From Oscheius dolichura (lineage: Eukaryota; Nematoda; Chromadorea; Rhabditida; Rhabditidae): DNA of 64,000 bases. Positions 55,452 through 64,000 of this stretch are shown piece by piece; the first letter of the stretch is position 1; every line of letters starts with the position of its first letter. A model generated the notes under the pieces. That model was not told the DNA's origin. It ran no database searches and saw only the letters and a program-made list of their open reading frames with translations. The position numbers were made by a program, and so were the translations under genes. The stretch spans positions 8,618,001-8,682,000 of the forward strand of contig OW051495.1 in assembly GCA_932521035.1 (NCBI GenBank), in the 5' to 3' direction.

Positions 55452-56756
55452 TTTATTTCTCTCAATTTTCAGTTCTAGTCATTTTGAAGTCCCGTCCTCT
55501 TTTTATTGTTTTGTTTATGAATAAAAACCGTTAATAAAAGATACTGATTCGTCTTGTCCGCCCCGACTCTGTCACTGTTTAGACTAAACAGTTTAGTCTC
55601 GACCGTAGATGGACCAATTTTATGAACAGGTGTGTATAAATTGACCAGGCAACTGTTTGATCTTGGTCTATATTTAATATGCCGGCAAAAAGCTATTGTA
55701 ACCCAGATCTCTAGAGTCTAGAGACTTCTACTAGGCTCAACAAGAGGAAGGTCTTTCCTCCGCTTCCCAGAAGGATCCCTTGCCAAATTCCTCAAACCCC
55801 CTTCGAATAACTGTGGAAATCAAAAAAGCAGCCAGAAAGTAGTCACCCCAGACAGGAGTAACACATGGGCGACCGTTGGGAAATTCTCCAGACAAAAAGT
55901 AACTGTTGACGATGTTATCGACGTGTCAGAGACCGCGAACAACATCGTCGTCACTGTTCCCTTTGCCACATTTGCCAACCAAGCTGATCATTTGCCCTTC
56001 GCCTTCCCCCTATGGCGGTACGACATTCCTTTCATTCCATCCTTTTTGACCAAACAGATTCGGGCAGTACTGCTTTCCGTTCCTGAACTGTACAGTGTAA
56101 CTCTTGAATCTTGTTTCTTTTGATTTGATAAGGGGCAGAATTAGCGGGATTTTTTACTGAAATGGCGGAAATGAGAGCGGGAAACCTAACCAAAACGTCT
56201 GAAACTCTTTTCTCCCACTTTAGACTGCTCCTCTGGAAACCTTTAAACTGATCAAATCGTTCCCCTCGAAGGCTGGAGGGACCAGTTTCTTGTGTACATC
56301 TCCTAGAACCTTTTCTTTTCCTTTCGAGACCACAAGGCTCAATTTCCAGTGTCCAAATTGTAGCATACAGCTGAAAATTCAGCTCATTAGTCTATTTTAC
56401 GGGGGGAAATTACTCAATCTGTATTTCTACTATAGAAGAGTTCCTCATAATATTACCCTGCCCTGTTGACGCCAATCCCTCTTTTTTGAGTCTAGACTTT
56501 TCCAATTTCCTCTTCCCTGACAACTTTTATGTTGTGTGTTTTGGCTCCAAATATATATTGTGTAAGAGGCCACCCATCTCATCTCCCTCGGCTCATCCAT
56601 TATTTTCCCCTTCCTCACCCGTGTCTCTCTCTCTGATCCGGATTAGCTACCCAAAAGATTCACCGGATTCCCTGCCTACGGCTGACTAATATCCGGTGGC
56701 TCTTCGTCATCTCTGGCAACATACAGGCCTTCTTTCCAGAAAAGGAATTTCCCCAC
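55452..56756. other. Intergenic, no gene seen (1.3 kb)
   Basis: Upstream of the nuclear receptor. A 66-codon open frame at 55923-56123 has no motif; pyrimidine-rich stretch near 56560-56640. Confidence 0.4.
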
Positions 56757-58801
56757 ATGCCGCCCAAGGGAAGATCGAAATATCAAGGAGGAGAATGCTG
56801 TACCGTTTGTGGAGCACCGAACGCCTCCTACAACTATGATGGACTCTCGTGCATGTGAGTCTCTTTGTCTCGTTCAGATGGAATGAATTTTAGACCGTGC
56901 AAGTCATTTTTCATTCGATCTACTGGTTTATCCCATTCTCTGCTCTGTAAAAATGAAGGAAAATGTGTTATTACCAAAGAGAAGAGAGATTGCAACGCCT
57001 GTCGGTACAGGAAGTGTATTGAAGCCGGAATGAAAATCAGATGTGAGTTTTTAGAAGAGATTAACCGTCCGAGTATGGGAAACAAGTATTATATTCGGGG
57101 TTTAGCCGTTTTAATTGGGACCCCACTTGACATTACAGTTCATAGTCCAATCTTTTGATTTCTTGTTTAGAAAAATAATACCCTTTGAATGCTTCGCCCC
57201 CGGTTGCCATTTGATTGCATAAGAAGCGAGGAATTCCTCTGGTAATGGGAATAACAAGGGGCTAGTTGTCTTTAGAAGAATAATATTGGAAGGAAACCTA
57301 GTGACAGTTAATTGAATGCCATTAGAGCCCAGGTGGAGCCATTACTACTCGGATTACGGGTGCTAATGACTGGATAGTAACCGTTCCTCCCCTCTTCAGC
57401 AGTTCATGTAATGCCTGTGACCGTTTCGTTTCCAGTAGTCTGTCCGAAAGGAAGATATGACGACGTCGTCGACCAGCTACAACACAAAACGGAACTTGTC
57501 ATGGTTCGTTTCTTTTATTTCTTTTAAAGTGAGTCTTCCTTTTAGCGCCATCTTGCTCCAATGTTGTCTCTCGGATTTCATTATGTCAGTCATGCTTGTA
57601 TCCAAATAAGTGCTACAAAATGTGCCCAATTCTATGCAAATATCGACCGACACATCGCCTTCATTAATAGCTCGAGCCCTACACTTTATCAACACAGTAT
57701 GGAAGTTTCCCTTGTTGACGCCATCACCAACTCGGAGATGTGCTACTCCAAAAACGAGGTAAAGTTCTCTAGTTAACAATAACCCCAGTTTTCTAGATTT
57801 TGGAACTTGATCAAGAAGCGACCTGTGCTGTAATAATTCCCAATAACTTTTGTCGTTCTATGGCCTGCTTCTTGGATTTTGTGGCAGCAATTCCGGAACT
57901 TCTTTTCCTTTCGACATGCGATAAGGTTATTCCATTAAATTATTTGATCAGGGGGAAAATAAGGGGGTTTAATGCCCACATTGCATGAATAGGCTTTCCG
58001 TTGCACCGGGGATGACTCCATGGTACGGTAAATGCGCTCCATGATCGTAGGCGTACAAGCGAGGAACAGACTCACCCTTTCGAGGCCGTTCATCCCCACA
58101 GTCTAAAACACAAAGTTTTGTTGTGTTCTCTATGTTGCTGTAATATAAAAGTAACAATTTCAGATGCGACTGATTCAAGATAACTTCTACGGAGTGGCGG
58201 TACTTCGAGCCATTAGTGTTCTTCATTATGCCCCGGCTCCTGGCGAAGCACAAGTTCAGCTCATGAATACTCTCAACACTATTGCTCCAAAGTTAGTTCC
58301 GGTATAATCAAACACGTTGAGCGTTTAGACACGCCTGTAAAGCTCAAGAATTCTGTGACTTCTACACCCAATCTGCCCAACCCGCCTTTAACAGTGTGAA
58401 TATCAACCTGGAAGAGTTGACCCTCCTTCAGCTGATTGCCCTATTTCAAAGCTGTAAGTCCTTTTTTAGGATAAAATGTTCGAATTTTTAGATGAATATT
58501 GCTCCGACAAAGGGAGGGAGACCGTCCGTCGGGCTCACTTTAAATATGTTAGCGTTCTGAAGCTGTATATTAAAGAGAACTACCCGACATTAACTAATGA
58601 GGATAAAATAAAGAGATTCAGAGCATTTTTGGACTTTTTAAAGGTTCTAAAGGTATGTTCTTTCCTTAAAATGTATGATTTTAGTTTCAGGACTTCACCA
58701 ACTTTTACTATCACAGCTTGGGAGCTCAGGTTTTAAATAATGAGGATCGCTTGATGGGGATACTGTCTTATGATCTTCATGTTAGGGTGTATAGAAGCTA
58801 G
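56757..58801 (+). CDS. Nuclear hormone receptor (393 aa)
   Basis: Exons 56757-56854, 56894-57042, 57436-57503, 57546-57758, 57797-57925, 58164-58291, 58329-58453, 58492-58652, 58691-58801; sum 1182 nt. DNA-binding domain: first zinc finger CTVCGAPNASYNYDGLSC with P-box IPCKSFFIRS, second finger CKNEGKCVITKEKRDCNACR, then YRKCIEAGM (CRYxKCxxxGM). The ligand-binding domain follows (RHLAPMLSLGFHYVSHACIQ ... YCSDKGRETVRRAHFKYVSV). The P-box CKSFFxR and the short hinge are of the type seen in expanded nematode-specific (supplementary) receptors, not of the conserved metazoan classes. It acts as a ligand- or cofactor-gated transcription factor; its targets are unknown. Intron 2 (393 bp) and intron 5 (238 bp) are the only long ones. 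Confidence 0.93.
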
Positions 58802-59170
58802 ACAACGGTTTTAATGTTATTTTAATAGTAATTTTAATTTCGCACTCTTATCTCCCTGTACTGGTGAAAGTTTAAGTTACAGTAGCTTCTGTTTTTAAAT
58901 GTTGCCCTTGATTTTTGATTTTTTAGCTATTTTTGGAAATAAACCATTGTATGAATCTGGTTAATCATCAAAACCGACAGAGACAACGGACCCATTATCT
59001 CCGAGATCAAACGGAGAAGAAGCATGGGACTGAATAGAATAATCCCTAGGAAAGGGTAACAAGCGATTAACCTCTCCCTCTAATTCTTTTCGTAGAGAAC
59101 TATCGAACTCTTCCACTCCCCTACACACCACAGAGCTTCTTCTTCATTCTCTTTCATCACTAGGTGCCAA
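58802..59170. other. Intergenic, no gene seen (369 bp)
   Basis: AT-rich 3' side of the nuclear receptor, then the upstream region of the sre gene. No supported exon. Confidence 0.4.
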
Positions 59171-60651
59171 ATGTCTGCGAGAGTTCTTGACCAATTGGAC
59201 CGTCTTCAAGGAGAAGTAGAAGTCCCCGGATGGGATGTTATCTACTGGTTGGCTGTAGGAGAGCTTTCTCTCCTTCCTTTAAGGTATTTCTTCCGCTTAA
59301 ATCCGTCTCTAAATGGTCCATTTCAGTGTCTTTTTCCTCTTTCTAGTCATCTATGTTAATGAAATAACAAAGCACTACCATATCAATATGAGGAGAATTA
59401 TCAGTTTCTATTTGTCTCTCTGTATTTTGGCAGATTTCACAAGGGCAATGCAAATCGTCTATTTTCTTACTTACAGTGAAGGTACGTTTAGGATTAGTTA
59501 CCGTATCTCCAGAATCATGTTTAAAAAACGTATACATAAAAGATATACGGTATTCCAAATTATTGAAAATCTCTAATTTTGAGCACAGGTCTTTCTCGTC
59601 TTTAGAATAAGTTCGCATTGCGGCGCATCGAGCCTTGTGGCATTTTAGAGTTCAATCCACTGAAATACTGTAGACTAAATACAAAATAACAAACTCATTT
59701 AGAAACTGACTACGCTATTCAAGACGTCTTTGTCCGTATTTCCGAAGTCCGATTAGTATTTCTCTGCTCCTGTGAGTTCTCTTGTTCACATTGACCTTAC
59801 CCGCTATTTCAGCTCTTTTCGCTAATCCCGGAGTGGTCTTGGAGCGCTTTTTCGCAACCCGACTAATCAATGACTACGAAAAGAAGTCTCGTTCCTACAT
59901 CCATGCCTTCATTATTTTGGGAATTCTTCTAGTAGCCATATTAATGACCTATTTCTATATCCAGGGTATGTTTCACCGTCACGCGTTGTTTACTCCCTCA
60001 AATTCCAGGTATCTCCAGTATAGCCGTTTTTGTCATCTTCTCGTCAGTTAATCTGATGTCAGTTCTAGTTAATAGGAAACTATACCGAATTAATGTGAAA
60101 TTTTATGATGCCAGTTTGTATACGAGGGATTATTCTCTACAGTATCGATTCCAAATTTCAGAAAATTTGAAAGCCACCAGGGTAAAATACCATTATTTGC
60201 AGAACACGCTCTCTTTTTAGCTCTGGACAGAAGTAGAAGCAGTCATCTTTCTTTCCAACCTTCTCTGCCTGATCAGTCTAACAGCGGATATCTTTGAACC
60301 TCAAGGAATGTGGAGGAATATCTCCGAGACTTTCTTCAATTACTGCTCATTAGTGTAGCTTTACCACGACTATTGTATTTCACACCTGCTTCTAGGTACA
60401 ACTTTGCCATTCCCTTCATCATCCTGAAACACACCAATGCGTGGAAGAAGTTCTTCCGCTTCCGTAAAATCGCTCCCCAGGCGTTCAGAAGTAATTACCG
60501 TACTCCTAAAGTCAGTATAGTGGATACGATGGGAAGACATTTGGAAACCGACGCGAAGACGGACGATTACTATAGCCGACTTCAACATCAATGGGAAAAT
60601 TATTCGCCAAAAACAGAAGGGAGGAGACCTACAGTTCTACCAAAAGTTTAA
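59171..60651 (+). CDS. Sre-family chemoreceptor 2 (350 aa)
   Basis: Exons 59171-59283, 59327-59481, 59703-59771, 59813-59965, 60009-60181, 60221-60354, 60396-60651; sum 1053 nt. Sre hallmarks: HYHINMRRIISFYLSLCILA (helix 2), VVLERFFATRLINDYEKKSR, SYIHAFIILGILLVAILMTY, YSLQYRFQISENLKATRLW, ILKHTNAWKKFFRFRKIA, and the tail LQHQWENYSPKTEGRRPT, which matches the tail of the sre at 21105-23286 (LRQQWDVQGKEEGRPAP). The ATG at 59171 gives a usual-length N-terminus. Sensory GPCR, ligand unknown. Confidence 0.9.
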
Positions 60652-60802
60652 TAGCCCTTTCAACTTTCATAACTCTACATTTTCCCTACTCTTATCTGTC
60701 GCTAACCTACGAGCCTTTCATCTCGAGTAAAAATATCGTAAAGTAAAAAGATCACAAGTCTCCCACTACCGCCAGTGTTTGTGTTTCTCCAGCACCTCCA
60801 AA

Positions 60803-61105
60803 TCACTTAAAAATGTCCTTTGCGGCGGATTCTAGCCATTTCTTCCTTTTGTTATCTTCTTCCGCATGGACACTGACTTCCGGGATGGCTTTCTTCACCA
60901 AAATGTAGTAAATGAAGAAAAGTTGGGCGAATTTGCCGACGGCCTTCGAGCCCAGCTGTTCTCTTAAATCAATCAGGAGCGTCTTCACATTCGGAAACTT
61001 CTTTTTTTCCTTTTCAATGACCGAATACTTCGAGTCGTAATCCTTATACGGTACTTCCAATGTATTCACAATCACATTCAGCAGAATAAAAGTTCCTAAA
61101 TCCAT
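60803..61105 (-). CDS. Small probably secreted protein (100 aa), family unknown
   Basis: Single open frame from the ATG at 61105. Residues 1-18 (MDLGTFILLNVIVNTLEV) are hydrophobic and signal-like. The rest is Lys/Glu-rich and helical in type (SKYSVIEKEKKKFPNVKTLL ... FAQLFFIYYILVKKAIPEV ... KKWLESAAKDIF). I do not recognise a domain. The upstream minus-strand open frame cannot be joined by an intron of reasonable length. It could also be the last exon of a larger gene. Confidence 0.4.
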   Translation of the reverse strand: MDLGTFILLNVIVNTLEVPYKDYDSKYSVIEKEKKKFPNVKTLLIDLREQLGSKAVGKFAQLFFIYYILVKKAIPEVSVHAEEDNKRKKWLESAAKDIFK

Positions 61106-61574
61106 CGGCTACGACTAACCGCCAGAGAAATGAGCAGAACGAAACAATGAGCTCCATCAGCTTTTCACCTCTTTCTAACAGATTTCTTGTAATTATCTGT
61201 ATTATTATCCTTTTCTTTTCTTCGCTTATAAAATTTGGGCAAAATATCGCTTTTCTCTTTTCGTAGTAGTTCAACTTTTCACATTCATTCGCTTCATTTT
61301 CTCGTTTCACAATAAAGGAAGGCATGGAGGGTGAATATCGTACACGGAGGGGATACTCTACAGATACTCCTAGGGGATAATGAGCAGCGCCGCGTTGGGA
61401 CTGTAAAGGTTTGTAACAAAACGAAATGGCCGCGTATGGAAATGTAACAAAAAGGTTTTGCCCGCGTTATGATTCGGCCGTCAAGGCATTGGCCGTCAAG
61501 AATTTGCCCAAATTTTTCTGCAATCACGTACTGTTTTTTCTGCACTCTACTGTTTCCTTTTATTAGTTTTCCTC

Positions 61575-62080
61575 AATAGTAGAACCGCTTACCACCATGT
61601 TCAATGAATGCCTGTCATCTGGAGCTATACCTAACGGTCTACCGGACTCGATCGTCAACCTCATCTTCAAAAAAGGAGGCATCTCCGACCTCAAGAACTT
61701 CCGCCCAATTGCTCTCCCCTCCGTCATCTACAAGACGCTGACCATCATCATCGGCCACCGGATGGAAAAGGCGCTCAACTGGAACCAACCAACAGAGCAA
61801 GCCGGCTTCAGAAAAGGATATTCAACATCCGAACATATCCTTGCCGTCCATGAAATAATCTCCAAAGCCGTTGAATACAAATTCTCGCTCTACATCGCCT
61901 TCGTCGACTACTCCAAAGCATTTGACAGCATAGAATTCCCAGCAGTTTGGAGTGCTCTCCTTCGACACGACGTCCATCCAGCCTTTATCCGACTCCTGAA
62001 AAACATCTACGACACGGCAACTGTTAAAATCCAAATGGAACCCACGCCGGTCTCAATCGACGTGCACAGAGGAGTCAGAT
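61575..62080 (+). mobile_element. Truncated non-LTR (LINE-type) reverse transcriptase fragment
   Basis: About 165 residues of the finger/palm part of a reverse transcriptase: FNECLSSGAIPNGLPDSIV, LKNFRPIALPSVIYKTLTII (FRPIAL motif), QAGFRKGYSTSEHILAVHEI and YIAFVDYSKAFDSIEFPAVW (palm motif A with Asp). It ends at DVHRGVR, just where RQGD would follow. The YADD part, endonuclease and both ends of the element are missing. The rest of the reading frame is intact, so the truncation is not old. The pattern is that of LINE-type elements (RTE/NeSL-like), not an LTR element. Confidence 0.85.
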
Positions 62081-62280
62081 ATTTAGTCTTTAGACCAAAA
62101 AAACTTCAGCACGTATTCTAATTGTTCATTCTGGTACGAACTTTTGATCTTGAGTCATTGGTCAAAATATGAAATATTGGCGTGTTTACAACTGTGGGTT
62201 CTCTTCACGCCAGCTGCTCTATCTAATTTGCACTAAATAGCGTAAACGAAAGTCTGTGAAGCGAATTGCCACCCGTGAGT

Positions 62281-64000
62281 ATGTCTACCCTCTTTCTAAT
62301 TTATGCTATTCTCTGGCCTATTATTATGGATATCGTCTCAATTTTATTAATCTATGCAATTGTTACAAAATCACCAGGGAAGATGTCTTTTGTCCGGCCT
62401 TTTCTGTTGAAAATGGTGGTACGTTGGTTCCTTTTGAGTCTTGATACCCCTTGGACACCTTTAGTATACGGTACCCACCAAGGACGACCGATTTACGATA
62501 TTCTCTAACACCCCAGCTTTCAGATCGCTGACATTCTGCTGGAGCACGGTATTAGTTGGGGCTTTATGCCGGATTCCTACTATCCACTGCCTCTTATAAA
62601 AATTAATGGCCTATTTAAATATTTTAGACAGATTGGTGGCTATATCAGTATGGTATATCTTCTCAGTACTACAGGATTATCTCTAATAGCTGTTGGCGAA
62701 ATTTGTGTGGCTAGAGTAGCTCTTATTTATGAGTTGAGGGTAATTCAGACGTTTTTAAAGGGACCAAGGTTAATTTTATCCTTTGTAAAATTAATATTTT
62801 AGATTTGTAATCTTTCAATTTGTTCAAGTTCTGCTTATTATTCTAATAATTGTCGCGGTTACATACCCTATTATTGAAAAAGACAATCAGGTTAGTGTTG
62901 GGCTTCTAAATTTTCTCTTCAACCCATTGCACTCTAACAGAAGTGTTGTAGTGCCGTTTTCCGTGGACAGATAAGTAGTGACGTTGAATCACTCATAAAA
63001 CTGATTACTCCTTTATTTTAACCTGCTCATGTGTTTTCCGACACTTATGATACACTAAAAGCACACCTTGAATAGATCCACCGCCCCCGTTCTTGATGCT
63101 CACAAATTAAAATATATCAAAAACCCATTTTAATGAAGGTCTAGGTTGGATCCCATTATGAACACATTAGTGACAATTATTCTTCAAAATTAGGAGAACA
63201 CTACGCCGTGAAACTATTTGGATGGGCTCCGGTCGGCCTGATTCCAATACGGAGACAAAGAGATTTCTGATGACTAGGACTTTTCCCTTTCTCCCTGTCT
63301 ATTGACCGGACTTTAGATGGTTCAGTGGTTTTATAGATGTTTATTTAAATAGAAATTACATGGGCTAGTGGGTCTCTCACCTGTATGTGGGCTGGTGCAC
63401 GGGAGGGAAGCGCTGCTCCGTTTCCCCCGGCGGGTGTTTCCACCCGACTCATCCTCCCCACCCCTCCAAGAGGCGGCCAGCACAGAGAGTGCTAGAGCAT
63501 TCTGACCAGGAAAAAGAAAGAACAGAAACCGTGTTTAAAAGTAACCTCATTACAATCCCATATTTCAGCGTCTCTTGTCTTTCGCTGCCCAGCACAATGT
63601 AACCAACCTGATCGGCTCTCTTGATCTCACCGGCGATGTTATTACCTTCGCCAATACGGACAGTGTTTTCTTCATCCCGTTAGCCATCTGTTGTTTGTCG
63701 TGTGCACTTGGGCTGCCTATTTGTTATTGGATATTATCATACCTAGCACATCGACGGATTATGCTGGGTGTCAAAAAGATGTCAAGTGAAAATTTCTCCC
63801 TTCAAAAGAGATTAACCTGGATGTTAGTCATCCAGGTAAATTGGGGCAGTGGTGCTCTTTAATCAAAAGATTTCCAGACTTCCCTGCCCCTGCTGCTCCT
63901 AATCCTCCCTATCATCTGCTTAGCTCTTTCCCTGACGATAGTCTACGGCTCTGCTACAACAGACCAGGACATTCAGACCCTGAATAATGCCCTCAGCGAA
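62281..64000 (+). CDS. Sri/Srh/Str-superfamily chemoreceptor (3' partial)
   Basis: Exons 62281-62415, 62524-62768, 62803-62890, 63569-63835, 63878-64000 and beyond. N-terminal helix ILWPIIMDIVSILLIYAI; a Pro-rich helix-2 end (GFMPDSYYPLPLIKINGLF); helix 3 (YLLSTTGLSLIAVGEICVAR); helix 4 (FVIFQFVQVLLIILIIVAVT); helix 5 (PLAICCLSCALGLPICYWIL) and the loop SSENFSLQKRLTWMLVIQ before helix 6, the last matching LQxxLxxxLxxQ of these families. Intron 2 is only 34 bp; the GT at 62740 would break the frame, so the later donor is used. Intron 3 is 678 bp. The end of the protein lies outside the window. Confidence 0.7.

Noticed and set aside
62940-63560. Searched the 678-bp intron of the last gene for nested exons or RNAs
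   Set aside because: Only short frames and a C-rich stretch near 63420-63470; nothing supportable.

Overview
The window is from a free-living-type nematode, most likely rhabditid (clade V-like). The evidence is many very short introns (mostly 35-50 bp, GT...TTTCAG), several nematode-only chemoreceptor families (Srx, Sre, Srd, Str, Sri/Srh-like), a cuticle collagen, a major sperm protein (MSP), a groundhog/hedgehog-related protein, and a tRNA-Phe(GAA) of nematode type. I do not assign a genus. I built exon models by hand from splice signals, reading frame and comparison between paralogs. Where I call a gene intact, the exon lengths sum to a multiple of three.

Layout. 1-9.6 kb: three tandem genes encoding secreted-type receptor L-domains joined to a multi-helix membrane region; the first is cut by the window edge. 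9.9-11.7 kb: a Sri/Srh-like chemoreceptor with a frameshift and a foldback transposon in an intron. 12.1-14.7 kb: a basic low-complexity protein and a cuticle collagen. 14.7-18.2 kb: gene-poor, with decayed fragments and a perfect 79-bp inverted repeat. 18.3-26 kb: srx(+), sre(-) with a tRNA-Ala-like relic in an intron, srx(+). 26-28 kb: mostly empty, ending in a small tail-anchored protein. 28.3-33.9 kb (-): a 1067-aa groundhog-type protein with four Ground-like domains, an Asn/Ser repeat and a Hint domain. 34.5-35.7 kb (-): a Str chemoreceptor. 36.8-37.5 kb: an unknown small gene, tRNA-Phe and an orphan exon. 38.8-39.7 kb (-): an MSP gene with an MSP relic in its first intron. 40.7-42 kb: an Srd receptor. 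42.2-47.6 kb (-): an array of short-chain dehydrogenases in different states of decay, around a truncated fatty-acid transport protein (+). 48-50.1 kb: an F-box-like gene. 51.2-52.4 kb: a second Srd. 54-55.5 kb: a third Srx. 56.8-58.8 kb: a nuclear hormone receptor. 59.2-60.7 kb: a second Sre. 61.6 kb: a truncated non-LTR reverse transcriptase. 62.3 kb to the end: a chemoreceptor running off the window.

Functionally this looks like a fast-evolving chromosome arm: sensory receptors, lineage-expanded enzymes and a nuclear receptor, with much local duplication, gene conversion and pseudogene formation. The most unusual content is the tandem L-domain/multi-helix receptor array and the multi-Ground-like groundhog protein. 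I made no database comparison, so every family name rests on motifs I recognise.
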